Below, piece after piece: positions 11,891 through 23,300 of a DNA stretch of 64,000 bases. Position 1 is the first letter of the stretch. Every line of letters starts with the position of its first letter. The stretch is from NCBI GenBank assembly GCA_004194705.1, contig SADC01001330.1, positions 1 to 64,000 of the forward strand, read 5' to 3'. Source of the stretch: Ditylenchus dipsaci (taxonomy: Eukaryota; Nematoda; Chromadorea; Rhabditida; Anguinidae). Made by a program: the position numbers and the translations under genes. The notes under the pieces were generated by a model. The model worked only from the letters and a program-made list of their open reading frames with translations, was not told where the DNA came from and searched no databases.

Positions 11891-12143
11891 TTATGCCTTA
11901 TCCCGGACCATGTACCCACAAGGGGCTTCCTATTGAATTAGGTTGCCTGCCGAAGGTAGGCAGGTAGAAGGAGAAGAATCTGAAGAGAATGAAAATGACA
12001 CTTATTGAATTTGTTGTTTGTTCTAGTGTTTCATTTAAATTGTTGAATGGCCCACCCAAAAATTAAATAGGGCTCAAATGCGGGGGCTGTACTTGGTTAG
12101 ATACTTCAGACCTAGATACAAGTAGTTAAATCTTTTAGTCATA

Positions 12144-12439
12144 CGGTCGACTCTCTATATAGTGAGCCTCTATATAAGGGACGAAAAATTTGGTTTGGTT
12201 GGTTTTCATTTGAATTTACTAAAGAGTACTCTCTATATAGGAACGAATTTTATAAACGCCTATACAAGGGACAATAGTTGAAATCTCTAAATTGTGTATT
12301 AAAAATGGTTTCAGATACGCAAAATTTAAATATCACGGCTGCGAAGCCGCCGCGATACTGAAAATTGCCATTTTTAAGTCACTTTATTAAAGGGACGGCT
12401 AAGCCAGGTCATACGTGTCCTTATATAGAGAGTCGACTA
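12144..12439. mobile_element. Pogo/Tigger-like MITE (CGGTCGACTCTCTATATAG)
   Basis: The left end CGGTCGACTCTCTATATAG and right end CTATATAGAGAGTCGACT are inverted, with TA at both borders. Same terminal design as the element at 3005-3282. Confidence 0.75.
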
Positions 12440-12483
12440 TAATGATAAGCAAAGATAAAGAAGTGGTATTAGAAGAATCTTTG

Positions 12484-12717
12484 ACCCTAGTAGCAAAATT
12501 CGACTTTTTGCCTTGGGGACCAAGGTATTCTACCTCGTTTTGTCACTGGAGCTAGGCAAAAAAATTTTTTTTCCAAAATCAACTTTTTAGGTCAGAAAAT
12601 GCCCGAAACACCTTTTTTTTTTTATCGTTTTCAGCGCATAAGAATTACTTAGAAATGGTTGAAACCTGATTTTGAAAAAAAATTTGTTGGAGGGGGGCGT
12701 ATTCGCTACTAGCGCCG
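12484..12717. mobile_element. MITE with CCCTAGTAGC / GCTACTAGCG ends
   Basis: CCCTAGTAGCAAAATTCG at the left and CGTATTCGCTACTAGCG at the right form imperfect inverted ends. The same family is at 31480-31866. The centre carries GCCTTGGGGACCAAGG. Confidence 0.55.
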
Positions 12718-12883
12718 AATCTTTGAAGATCCAGAATATTGCTTAAGTATTGCCTTTTCCATGAGAAAGAGACCCTAAAGGCACTGGTAAGAGACTGTTA
12801 CAGTGCATCAAGTTGTTAGAACAGGATGGTAAGGATTAAATCACTAAATAAGATGTTAAAATGTACTAGAAAGTGAATTTTTT

Positions 12884-13040
12884 TGGCAACCAGACATTTT
12901 CTAATATTTTTAGAATTTGTCGCGCGACATTTTCTAATATTTTTCGTTAAATTCGGTTGTTTTGTCCCGAATTTACCGAAAATATTAGAAAATGTCGCGC
13001 GACAAATTCAAAAATATTAGAAAATGTCTGGTTGCCGAAT
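12884..13040. mobile_element. Small palindromic MITE (GGCAACCAGACATTTTCTAA)
   Basis: An almost perfect inverted repeat: GGCAACCAGACATTTTCTAA, TTTGTCGCGCGACATTTTC, a short centre, then the mirror image. It is followed directly by a CATCAAAA-rich microsatellite (13045-13155). Confidence 0.75.
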
Positions 13041-13159
13041 TTTTTGAGAGCATCAAAAAGCATCAAAATTTTTGATGCTATTTTGATGTTATTTTGATGC
13101 TCATTTCAAAAACGAAACGCCAAGCCATTTTGATGCTCAGCATCAATTTGATGCTTTTG

Positions 13160-13562
13160 AGGACTATACGCCGAGGCGAGCAAATTTACATCAATTTAAT
13201 TGGTTTGCTGCACCCTGTATAGCAGTTATGAGCAATTTAGTTGTCATTCGAAAGCTTATCTTTGTGCCTACAAAATGAGTGGTGAACGAAATAGTTTGGT
13301 TGATCACAAAAAAAAAGATTTGACTGTTTTAATGATTTTTCTTCAGTTCCCTTAACTTTTTTAATATTTCTTCAATTTGTCCTTCAGAAAGGGTCTCATT
13401 TAAATGGTCATATCTTTTTGCAAAACCGAGCAAAAATTTTTTTCAGCGCATATGTTTCAGAGTTAAGTTAGGGCTTTCGAATGGTATATTTGCCTTCAAA
13501 GTTTATGTATCACAAAGGGTGCAGCAAATTAATTAAATTGATGTAAATTCGCTCGCCTCGCC
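13160..13562. mobile_element. MITE with GGCGAGGCGAGC-type ends
   Basis: GCCGAGGCGAGCAAATTTAC (left) and GTAAATTCGCTCGCCTCG (right) are inverted. The next block, TTTGCTGCACCCT, is also mirrored. Non-coding. Confidence 0.7.
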
Positions 13563-15123
13563 CTAAAAACGATGGAAAAGGCGAAAAAAGGGCTCATTGC
13601 AGTTTAGGCATCCTTAACCACTTTAGGCATCTTAAATATTTTAGGCATCCATAGAAAGTTTAGGCATCCGATAATACTTTAGGCATCCATAAAAAGTTTA
13701 GGCATCCAATGAATACTTTAGGCATCCATAAAAAATTCGACTTTTTTAGAAGTAGTCTAAAACCATTTTAAAGCAATTATTTTGCTGTAAAAAAACTAAA
13801 AAAGCAATTTCTATGGAACTTTGGGCTGTAATGGGGTGGGAAGAAAACAAAAAAAAGCCAATTATTTGAACCACTCTCTACCTAGTTTTTGGCTGTTTTA
13901 CCATGTTTTTCAACTCGGGCGTGGCAAAAAGAGACTCTATATGCATTTTATAGTCAAGAATACATCTCGGAATCATGTCTAAGGTAAGTGAGTGCGCGCA
14001 TCTCTAACTCTCAAGCCCCCTGCGCCCCGAAGGGGGCGCAGGGGCTTGAGAGTGGGCTTTTTTGGTACTTTACAACCAGACCCCTTCGGGGGCGCAGGAG
14101 GCTTGGGGGCTTGGAGTTGAGATGCGCACACCCACATACCTTAGACACAAATCACTCGAAAGCGACTCTGGATGCAGGAAAAAGCATGCATACCAGAGTT
14201 TATTTATGCGGTAGGCCCCAGTATTCAAAACTATGTTCAACATCTTTTTTTGCTGGTTAGCCTCTTATTTGAGTGGCCCTCTTGTTCTTCCCCTCCCAAC
14301 AGCACTTTGTCCCTTTTTGAAATACTTTTCTAGTCTTTTTATACAAAAATATTACTTGAAATGGTTTCTAGACACTTTAAAAAACGTTATTTTAAGGAGG
14401 TATAAGCCAGAAGGTCCGTAAACATGCAGGTATAAGCAAGTAACTTTTTTTTGATGGGGAAGGGTGGTCTGGTAACTGTTAGAGTAAAAGCAAGTAGCGC
14501 GAAATTTTCTTGCATACTCTATACATGTTGTTATGGAATAAAGCTAAGGATGCCTAAACTTTTTATGGATGCCTAAAGTATTGATTGGATGCCTAAACTT
14601 TTTATGGATGCCTAAACTTTCTATGGATGCCTAAAATATTTAAGGATGCCTAAAGTGGTTAAGGATGCCTAAACTGCAATTGTACCGAAAAAAGTGTGGA
14701 AGGACATTTTTCGAAAAAAAAAATTCGATTGTCGTGGTCCCACTGTGGTTTTGGTCATTTTTTGTCTTGATCCTCCTATGGTTTTGGTCATTTTTGGTAC
14801 TTTACAACCAGACCCCTTCGGGGGCGCAAGAGGCTTGGGGGGTTGGAGTTGAGATGCGCACACCCACATACCTTAGACACAAATCACTCCAAAGTGACTC
14901 TGGATGCATAAAAAGCATGCATAACAGCGTTTCTTTATGCGATAGGCCCAGTTAACAAAACTATGTTCAAATTCCATGTTTTTGAGTCGAAAATGACCAA
15001 AAACCATAGGGGGACCAAGGCGAAAAATGACCAAAAACCACAGGGGGACCAAGGCAATCGAAATTTTTTTTTCGAAAAATGTCCTTTCTACACTTTTTTT
15101 CGCCTTTTCCATCGTTTTTAGGG
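13562..15123. mobile_element. Nested foldback with TTTAGGCATCC array arms
   Basis: The outer arm CTAAAAACGATGGAAAAGGC (13563) returns inverted at about 15100-15120. The left array of TTTAGGCATCC units (13600-13735) is mirrored by GGATGCCTAAA units (14548-14675). The space between holds the GC-rich hairpin repeat and, in the right half, GGTCCCCCTGTGG-like modules. The layers imply successive insertions. Confidence 0.75.
13978..14215. repeat. GC-hairpin repeat, copy 1
   Basis: The stem CCCCTGCGCCCC/GGGGGCGCAGGGG sits inside longer arms TCTAAGGTAAGTGAGTGCGC and its complement. Related copies are at 14805-14960 (partial), 35440-35655 (inverted) and 48985-49200. Confidence 0.7.
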
Positions 15124-15129
15124 CCTAAA

Positions 15130-15990
15130 ACATACTTTCCCCTGAAAAAAAAACCACTTTTGGGCTACCCCGAATAGTGTACTTTAGCCAAAAACATATT
15201 GACGGGTTGCAAAATATTTTTTCTATAACACTTTAATGTTTTTTTATGCTTTCACTAAATTATACAACATTATTTAGTGGAATCCATTGTAAAATATCAT
15301 AAATGTCTTTACATTTATAATCTTTTTGCAAACTGTCAGAGCGTCTTCCATTATGTAGTCAAACCCATTTCTCAACCCCATGTTACCCCCCCCCTTTCAG
15401 GGCAAGTGAACCACGTAGACCAGGCGCATATGGAGAACGTGGTTGGATTCTTTTGAACATCACTTTGGAGAACTATTCTGAATGGTCAAACTACCAGTTG
15501 TTTCTTGCCTAAAACTATGCCTGAGTACGCTACTAACCTTAAAAGATGATTTGATGTTCTTCACGGAAGTTGTCCAGCTGGAAGACCATCTAGATAAATA
15601 TAAATTATAACTAGGTTTCGCTCTTTACAAACTGTTCTTGCGCCTAGATAACATATTTTGCCCATGTAGAATAATTTCCCAAAATTTGTGATTGACCATC
15701 TTGTAGTGGGTACTCACCAGGTCAATTATTCAGACCCGGATTGGGATCAAGGATTATCCTTGATCGCGCGAACTGTATTTCCTTGATTTAGTTTTGTTAC
15801 TTCATTACTGTAAAATCCATGAGTTGTGATCCATAAGCCCGAAACAAATTTAAAAATTGTCGAATGCCAACAATATTTTAGCTTTCTGTCTTTTATCTCA
15901 ATCTATTGATATGAGATGATAATTAATATCTCTATGTTCTGTTTGTAACTTATTCGAGCGTTCTGTATTTCGTGCCCTTACTTTCACTTA
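15130..15990. other. Upstream intergenic region of RWDD1-like gene
   Basis: No open frame with exon support and no clear terminal repeats. Probably contains the promoter of the gene starting at 16008, but no specific motif is convincing. Confidence 0.4.
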
Positions 15991-16007
15991 TTCATTTATT
16001 GTTCGTC

Positions 16008-18204
16008 ATGGCTGATGAAGCCAAAGAAATCCAATTGCAAGAAATTGAGGCGCTAGAATCATTTATATATCTGAGCTACAAGTGTTATCTCGTGAATACC
16101 CAATATATGCCTGCAAGTAACTATTTCACTGCCTGACTTTCAGTAAGTTCTTTTATTGTATAGATTCTCTGTTGCAATGTTGGGGTTCTACTGTTGCAAG
16201 TTTCAATAATTTATTTTGATATTTTGCAGAATGCTGACTCTGAATCTCTAGTTCATGTACCTTGGAAGTAACACTTCCTGCCGATTATCCTAATGTAATT
16301 CCAGCAATAAAATTAATAGGAATGAATGAAGGTGTTGGAAGAAAATATCCGAACATTTGTATACAGATCTGATCAACGTTGCTAAAGAAAACCTTAGCAT
16401 GTGTATGATCTTCACGTTGGTCTCTGAACTGCAGGTGAAAAATTGATTGCATAACTAACCCAAATGTTTTTTATTTGAAATTATTCCAGGAAAAATTGAG
16501 AAGAGAATGGAAGAGGAGCGTAAAAAGACACAACAAATTGAGAGCCACAACAAGGAGATGGCTGATAAGGCTGAGCAAATCCACTTTGAAGGTAATTTTA
16601 AATCAAAGTTCGGCTTGGAAGTAATAATTAAAGCAAATATTCAGGCACTCGTGTGACTGTGGAGCAGTTCAATAAGTGGAAGCAAGCCTTTGTGCAAGAG
16701 ATGATGGCCAGAAAGATGCAGAACTAAAGGTACAAAATTGAAATGTGTGCAGACATTCTGCTTTAGCTAGTTGACAACGGTCTGCCGAATCGTTATGGTC
16801 ATTATTAAAATATGAAAAAGCTGAAAGTGTATCAGTGTACAGCCGCACTTCTATATAAAGAACTCCAAAAGGCCGGCACCATGGGCTTGCTCTGTAGAGA
16901 TGTTCGTTATATAGAGGTTCGGCTGTAGCACCTTTGAATTCAAGAATACTATATGAAGATCGCGGCATTGGAAACACTAAGAAAATTACAAATAGCAACA
17001 TGATTTTAAGGTTCAGTAGATTAGGAAGGATGAGAGTCTCACGCAATTATTAGTCTCATCATGAGACTAATAATTGCTAGCATCTGAGTTAGTACCATAG
17101 CTGTATTCTATCTAAGCAACCAGTCTATTTTTCGAATCTCTTAAAGGAGGGGTGAAAGCTGCTAAGGAAATAATCTCGACACGAAAGGATTATCCCAAGT
17201 TTTATGCTTCTTAATTTTGGTTTTAGAGCCATATTTTGTCGACAACTCGGTGTTGCAATCTCGGACAAACTTGTGCAGAATTAAAAGTTGGATTAGTGAC
17301 ATCTATATCAAAATTTCTAAATTCTTTCAAAAATACCCTGAAAATCTAAATGCAATAGAAGACTAACCAACCTTTTTTTGATGGTTTTTTCCCTTTTCCA
17401 TTTCAATTTTTAGAGTATTTTTTAAAGAAATTTAGAAGTTTAATATTGATATTGTTAATCCAACTTTCAATTCTGCACAAGTTTGTCTGAGATTGCAACA
17501 CCGAGTTGCGGACAAAATATGGCTCTAAAACCACATTTAAAGGACCATGGTTTTTGCGCGCAGCGGTTGTCCCCGCCAATTCAAATTTTTTTCATAATCG
17601 TTAAACTTCTGTACGAAGTTTTCAACTTGCTTTCTAAGAAACAAGGCCTAGAATTAAATTTTAGGTATAGTTTTGTTAGAAACCAAGTTGAAAAACCCGT
17701 ACACAAGTTCAGTGATTAGGAAAAATATTTGAATTGGCGGGGGAAAATCACTGCGCGCAGAAACCATGGTCCTTTAAGAAGCATAAAACTTGGGATAATC
17801 TTTTCGTGTCGAGACTATTTCCTTAACAGCTTTCACCCTCCTTTAATAATTGGATTTCTGAAAGATTTTCGCAAAGAGTGGTAATCACTATTTTTTTCGC
17901 AAATGGTTAGGTAAAATTCTAAAATCATATCGAAATTTTATCTTACATGTTATAACCCGAAATTACCAGACAATTTTACAGGCCAAAGAGGCTATGGTAG
18001 CCACCAGACTAACTGGCAAACAACTGTTCTTGAGAGATGACTCTCTCAATTTCTCTGACCTACAGTTCACAAATGAGAATGCAGGAGTGGATATTGATGA
18101 ATCGCTGTTTGAGGCATCATTTTGAAAAAGTATTCCGCGAAACAATATTTTTAAGCATCAAATTTTAGGACGACATCGATATCAGCGAAGAAGATAGTGA
18201 CTAG
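16008..18204 (+). CDS. RWDD1: RWD-domain protein RWDD1-like (DFRP2 family)
   Basis: RWDD1 (DFRP2) is a small RWD-domain protein that binds and stabilises the DRG2 GTPase. Exon 1 (16008-16116) gives MADEAKEIQLQEIEALES, the start of an RWD domain. Exon 2 (16230-16434) gives LPADYPNVIPAIKL and ENLSMCMIFTLVSELQ. Exon 3 (16490-16591) is a charged helix, EEERKKTQQIESHNKEMADK. Exon 4 (16645-16729) has GTRVTVEQFNKWKQAFVQEM, and exon 5 (from 17982) has LTGKQLFLRDDSLNFSDLQF then VDIDESLFE. The last exon ends DDIDISEEDSD with TAG at 18202. Single-base frame breaks are needed near 16075, 16260 and 16375. The exon 5/6 donor is unclear (GAG-GC or a shifted GT). The 1.25-kb fourth intron carries nested TTAA elements. 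AATAAA lies near 18273. Confidence 0.85.
16838..16927. mobile_element. Short pogo-like MITE in RWDD1 intron
   Basis: TACAGCCGCACTTCTATATA and its inverted partner TATATAGAGGTTCGGCTGTA bound a 90-nt element in intron 4 of the RWDD1-like gene. Confidence 0.6.
17141..17846. mobile_element. TTAA-flanked MITE, outer
   Basis: Both ends read TTAA-AGGAGGGGTGAAAGCTG (right end complement AGGAGGGTGAAAGCTG). Arms of about 150 nt mirror each other through TTATCCCAAGTTTTATGC and CAACACCGAGTTGCGGAC. TTAA target duplication is typical of piggyBac and Kolobok elements. A second TTAA element lies in its right arm. Confidence 0.8.
17537..17777. mobile_element. TTAA-flanked MITE (AGGACCATGGTTTTTGCGCG), nested
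   Basis: Flanked by TTAA at both ends, with inverted ends AGGACCATGGTTTTTGCGCG and GCGCGCAGAAACCATGGTCC. It interrupts the right arm of the 17141-17846 element. The left arm still carries the uninterrupted site with a single TTAA. Relatives: 35941-36209 and 58187-58798. Confidence 0.9.
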
Positions 18205-18361
18205 AGAAACCACAAAAAGCTTTCCACTATTTATCATCGTTATTGTTGACTTGTGGTTTATACTGTTGGAGAATAAAGATAAAAATATTGCAAGTACGAA
18301 TCAGCAGAATTCTTTATTTACATCAATTTACCGGAATCAACACATGCATATACCAACAATT

Positions 18362-20131
18362 TTACAAAGGACTAAATGGCTGAATGTTGAATTCGGATTG
18401 CATGTCCCATACTTTCTGTTCAAAGCGATTCTCCCAGTCGACTGCCAGCAGGAAACGAGAGTTCTTCGCCTGCTCAACCACCCAAGGCAAGTTGTGCTTG
18501 AGCAATTGCTCTCTGTGTCTAAAACAATGACCGTAAGTTTCTAGTAACTAGCGCTATCTCTTCATTTTAGTCCGTATTGTGTTTTTGACCCATTTTAACT
18601 ATCATTCTATGACTTTCATCACCCTTTATTTAACCTTCACTACCCATCTTAACAGCTGGGCAATAAATTTCTTGAGACCAGTCTGCAAAAATTTGTTAAA
18701 ATACATCAAAGAGCATGACTTAAAAAGAGAAGAACGTTTTCCGCAACTTTAAACTCGTGAATTAGGTAATTCAAAAGAAGTTAAAAAGCTTACTGTGGAC
18801 CAAGCCGTGTCCCTCCGAAAATCGCTGCTGTGATACACATAGGAAGGCCAAGCTGGATTGCTTCGAAATATTTGACAGTCACTTCACCAAGCATATTGGG
18901 GCGCATTTCAAGAAGAGTGTGGGTGAAGTCGTGCGTCTCGCGATACCTGAAGTTTTTAGTCAAAAAATTAACAAGTAGAAGTTTATGGTATTAAAATGAG
19001 CTTTTTTAGCGGTTGATTAAGAAATTACAGACTGACACACTTAGTACAGGATGTGTCAAGAAACTTGAAACATTTTGAAAGGCTAGACCTTTTTTAGTCC
19101 AAATTTCGAAGACCTGTAAACGCAGATCAACTCAGAATCACTTGAGAATTTTTTAGAAATAAACTCAAAAACACGATTTTCACTTGGTCCCCTTGTGCTC
19201 TAGGTCCTGGTTTGTAGATGTTAACAGATGGCCTGTAGATGGGTAACGCCCAAGCCACAGGAGGACCAAGCAAAAATTGTGTTTTTGAGTTTATATACCA
19301 AAAAAAACCTCAAGCGATTCTGAGTCGACCGGCGTTTAGAGAAGTTTGAAATTCGGACTACAAAAAACTTATGGCCTTTCAAAATGTATCAAATTTCTTG
19401 ACACACCCTGTATAACTTGCAGTGAAAAATTGTTATGTCATTTAGAAGCCAAGTCATTCAGATAACCTTCATGCGGCACATGGCTTGCCGAACCCAGGGT
19501 CGGTCATCAGGACAATGTCTACATAAAGAAAGACCAATCAGATTATTATTTATACGAGATGAGTCAAAGTGTGAAATGTACGCGGATAGTAAGGCAAAGA
19601 TTGAGGCAAAAAGGCTCTGAATTTTTATCCATTCCTTACAAAAATATAAACCTTTGCATGACATAGACCAGCTCGTCGTCATCGATGTATTGCACTGGCG
19701 GTCGAGCATCTGGGCTTGTTTGCAATCCATCCAAAAATCTTAATTTGGTCTTTTAAAACATTGCCGCTCCCTATTGGCTTTGGGAAGTTCCAACCTAGCA
19801 TACTCCCGACCCAATGTCCCATCTGGGAGAGATCGAATGTACTCACGATCAATTGTTTCACCACTGATTCTTGGCTTGTTTCTCAGCAGTTGTTGCCCAG
19901 TGCTGTCCCGCTGCATTCGTTCATATATGTTTTTAAGGACAGCTTTTGAACCGTGGTTTCAGCCATTGTGGCAATCATGTCCCTCTCTTCGGATTCATTA
20001 TGGACATTATGGCTAAAAATTAGGATTAAGAAATACATTAGAACATGTATTTCAAAAACATACCAGATCCCACCGAGAGAAGAGCTTTCTGCATGGAGCT
20101 CGTTGAAATATGCGTTTTGTATCTACCAGTC
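18362..20131 (-). CDS. COQ4: Ubiquinone biosynthesis protein COQ4
   Basis: COQ4 is the mitochondrial matrix protein needed for coenzyme Q biosynthesis and for the CoQ synthome. On the minus strand, exon 1 (20064-20131) gives [15 protein letters not shown] and exon 2 (19795-20012) gives [40 protein letters not shown] and GTLGREYA. Exon 3 (19652-19738) gives [20 protein letters not shown] and [10 protein letters not shown]. Exon 4 (18794-18946) carries the metal-site signature [17 protein letters not shown] (HDxxH plus E) and [14 protein letters not shown]. Exon 5 (18362-18518) gives [20 protein letters not shown] then stop. Introns are 51, 56, 705 and 275 nt; the 705-nt one holds a mariner-type MITE. 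Exon 2 needs two one-base corrections (near 19945 and 19985). The exon with the mitochondrial leader was not found upstream. Confidence 0.92.
19047..19410. mobile_element. Mariner-type MITE in COQ4 intron
   Basis: Ends CAGGATGTGTCAAGAAACTT and the inverted CAGGGTGTGTCAAGAAATTT are flanked by TA. The arms mirror each other for about 130 nt. Near the centre each arm has an inverted copy of a CTTGGTCCCC module. Confidence 0.8.
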
Positions 20132-20662
20132 ATCCTGAAATTGTGGTTTATAATTTTCATTGTGCTGTCAATGCCCACATTATTTAATCTTTTCTATATA
20201 TAAGCTTTAGATGTAGCAGCAAATTAAGAATATTCGTGCTTGAATCCGAGTGCATTTTGCCATTAATTTCGAAATTTATTTTTGTGAGCTTTTACTATGA
20301 GGTTGTGCAATAACGATGCCTAAGCTTTTGGAAAACTACCATAGCATATTTATAAAGAAAAAGAAAATTTTAAAGTTAAAGGTGTGAAACAATAGTTGAC
20401 CCGTAAAATATGGTTAAAATACAAATTTGAACTAAGCGGTAAACACCAGTGTTTTCAGAAATGGAATGGAAAATGGAATATCCATGCAAAAATGGATTCC
20501 ATTCCATTCCACCCTCAATATGGAATGGAATTTAAATTCATTCCATTTCGAGGGTGGAATGGAATTCCATTCCATTTCATAATGGAATATTCCATTCCAT
20601 TTCCCTATTTTAAAATGGAATGAAACCACATCAATCTGTTCTGTAATCTATTCTTATCCATA

Positions 20663-21087
20663 CAGTCGACTCTCGATTTAAGGACACCCCAAAAGTTCGT
20701 TCTCCAGCTGGGTCCGACACTTTTTTTAGCTCAATTTTCGAAGCTTTTTTAAAATTCTGTTTTGACAGTCTGGTCGCAAATATCGCAAGGATGTCGATTT
20801 TGCCGATCGTTTTTCAAAATCCAAAAAATTTTTTTTCTAAAAAAGCAAACCCTCGATTTAAGGACAGGGATTTTAGAAAAAGCCTGTCCTTAAATCGAGG
20901 TTTTGCTTTTTAGAAGAAAAAGTTTCTGGATTTTGAAAAACGATCGGCAAAATCGGCATTCTTGCGATATTTACGACCAGACTGTCAAAACAGAATTTAA
21001 AAAAAGCTTCGAAAATCGAGCTAAAAAAAGTGTCGTACCCAGTCGGGGAACGAACTTTGGGGGTGTCCTTAAATCGAGAGTCGACTG
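20663..21087. mobile_element. Pogo/Tigger-like MITE
   Basis: CAGTCGACTCTCGATTTAAG ends are inverted and flanked by TA. A second inner block, CCTCGATTTAAGGACAGG, is also mirrored around the centre near 20880. Nested in the hAT element. Confidence 0.85.
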
Positions 21088-21182
21088 TACATATTTTTCT
21101 ATGTATTCGTTAGAAAGGTTATGATTAAGTAGAAATAAATAGACATTCAGTATAATTTTGGCTGCTCGGGTACTTTTTTGAT

Positions 21183-22692
21183 GGTTATGGATAAAAATCC
21201 GCCGCGAAAATTTCGCCAACATAAATTCCGCCACATACATTTCGCGAAAAAATTTCAAACTCACTGTCGATTTGTCCTTCTGTTCGGGTGAATTATATTG
21301 TTGAATTGTTAGCCCTCGACTTTTTTCTTTTGTTAGAAAGATTTTGTGTGTTCTGCTCTATTTTATTTTTTTCTGAATTCGCAATGGAAATCAAAACAAA
21401 CAAAAGAAATTCTATTCCGCTTTGTGACGGGTTCCTGATGTGCAAGGACTAGGTCAGCAGAGATGGTCTTCGACAACTTTGGCAATGTGAGGACAAGGTC
21501 AGTGGATGCAAAGGACGTGCCGTCTCCGCGATTGGATCGCTGGTTCTGACGCAAACCCAAGCACACGACAGTCATCGGGCGAGCCGGCTGAAGTCAGGGT
21601 ATGCCTTTTTCATCGTTTTGGAGAAATTTCGTTATCAGCCGGTTTTAGAAGAAACAACGCTTGACGCTTGTGAAAAATCTAGCCGGACAAAGCCTTTCCA
21701 CTTCATCGCAGGAAATTCTGACGGTGGCTAAGATGGGATTAAGCGAGCAAGAGATCGGTGCAATGCCAAAGGACATCAACATCAAGAGACTGGTAACAAA
21801 AAAGGTTCATCCTTTTATTTTATCGAAATGATTTTAGGTCGCGAATGTCCGCAAACCGAAAGGAGCAGTTGATGTGGATAAGAATTTGTTGGACATGGTG
21901 CTGGGCAATGACTTCAAAATGACAACTCGAGGTGGCCGCTTCCTTCTATATGATTCGCGAGGGCTCGAGCCAAATAAGCCAGTGATTCTCATCTTTGCTT
22001 CTGATCGCGGATTGGACTTCCTGATGGAGAATAATCGCTGGTCCATTGACGGTAATTTTGAAGTCTTGTAGCAATATTTTGATTTCCATTTCTCTAAGAG
22101 AAGTCTACGAATTTTATTTCAAATTAGAACCGAGCAACCGAGGCTTTTGATTCAATTTTTATCTGATTACGGTTTCTATATTTCAAGAACCTTTTTCTGC
22201 TGTCCGTCTACTTTTGCCAACTGTTCACGCTCAACTGCTTCAAAGAGGAATCCACACTGCCGTTCGTCTTCTTCCTGTTGCCAAACAAATCTGCGGAGAG
22301 GAAATAAAAAGGAAATAAAAATTTCAGGGAGGAGGCTTCATGCCTCGGCTACAATGGAGGGCTTGTCCTTGCACATCAGGAACGCGTCACAAAGCGGCAT
22401 AGAATTTCCTTTGTTTGTTTTGATTTCCATTGCGAATTCAGAAAAAAAAAATAAAATAGAGCAGAACACACAAAATCTTTCGAACAAAAAAAAAGTCGAG
22501 GGCTAAAAAATTCAACAATATAATTCACCCGAACAGAAGGACAAATCGACAGTGAGTTTGAAATTTTTTCGCGAAATGTATGTGGCGGAATTTATGTTGG
22601 CGGAATTTATGTGGCGGAATTTACGTTGGCGGAATTTATGCGGCGGAATTTTTGTTGGCGGAATTTTTGCGGCGGAATTTTCATCCATAAAC
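21183..22692. mobile_element. Compact MULE with about 270-nt inverted ends
   Basis: 21183-21455 is inverted at about 22345-22692, through words such as AAATTTCGCCAACATAAATT, TCGATTTGTCCTTCTGTTCG and CCTGATGTGCAAGGAC. The tips carry CCGCCGC-AAATT units iterated more often on the right. The flank TTTTGAT is repeated on both sides (21176-21182 and 22693-22699); the left site can be read as 9 nt. It encodes a short FLYWCH/MULE protein. Confidence 0.75.
21475..22308 (+). CDS. FLYWCH / MULE-type transposase, N-terminal half
   Basis: Four exons read through. The first has a FLYWCH-like zinc motif (WQCEDKVSGCKGRAVSAIGS then HDSH; C, C, H, H spacing fits). The second (21649-21793) gives SLSTSSQEILTVAKMGLSEQ. 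The third (21839-22051) gives GGRFLLYDSRGLEPNKPVIL, FASDRGLDFLMENNRWSIDG, where the D of SIDG is the usual first MULE catalytic Asp. The fourth (22191-22308) gives CQLFTLNCFKEESTLPFVFF then LLPNKSAERK and stop. The distal catalytic residues and C-terminal half are absent, because the right inverted repeat begins immediately after. FLYWCH plus MULE is a known transposase arrangement in invertebrates. Confidence 0.75.
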
Positions 22693-22799
22693 TTTTGATT
22701 ACTGTTCCACCTCTCACGTTAAACGCGTACACTTGTCGCGTATCATACTCGCTCATCATTTTCAATGTTTATTCAATATCTTTCACAAAACTATTTGTG

Positions 22800-22965
22800 T
22801 ACAACTAATTCGGAATTCGAAAGCAGAAATTGTGTCTTGTTGCGGTGAGTTCTTGTAGCCAAGCCAGCTGGAGAGAATGCGCTCCACCCGTGCACTCGTT
22901 GCAGGAACTGTAAGGACTTCTAGTGCCAAGATTGCAACTAATTTAGCTTCATAAACGTCGGGTTT
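22800..22965 (-). pseudogene. hAT transposase C-terminal dimerisation fragment
   Basis: The minus strand reads YEAKLVAILALEVLTVPATS, ARVERIL, then after a one-base break SPAGLATRTHRNKTQFLLSN and stop. This is the hAT C-terminal pattern (PATSA-VER-FS-G plus R/K-rich turn). It lies inside the 6.1-kb hAT element and fits it as the resident transposase. The BED finger and the rest of the catalytic domain were not found, so the gene appears gutted or obscured by nested insertions. Confidence 0.75.
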
Positions 22966-23094
22966 GTAAAACAGAGAAAATTAAAGAGGCTAACATACTG
23001 ATTTGAGAAGACTTGTCAAACATATTAGAGTATCAATTTCCGAACTGCCAATAGGATTTGCACTAACCACGTGTGCTTCATAATTGGTTGCAAT

Positions 23095-23300
23095 GTCGAT
23101 TTAACTGGCTGGATCGATCCACCTGGTTGTGTCGATCTAACTAGCTGTACCGAACCAACTGGACAGACATGTCTTATTAGTATATCGAGCCGACTGTCTT
23201 TATGGATCCAAATGGTTGTATCGAACCAACTGGATATATCGAATATTTCATTGATTGGATCATTTAATAGTGGTGATCGGTCAATATATCGATTGGATTG
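23095..23300. repeat. Degenerate TCGATCCAACTGG tandem region
   Basis: Repeated AACTGG and TCGA words at about 20-25-nt spacing (TGGCTGGATCGATCCACCTG, CGAACCAACTGGATATATCG). No mirrored partner was seen. Confidence 0.4.

Noticed and set aside
13978..14215. Spliced-leader RNA gene with AAG-GTAAGT donor
   Set aside because: The donor-like word occurs on both strands of a palindrome, there is no convincing Sm site after the donor, and copies are embedded in foldback elements. Repeat interpretation is simpler.
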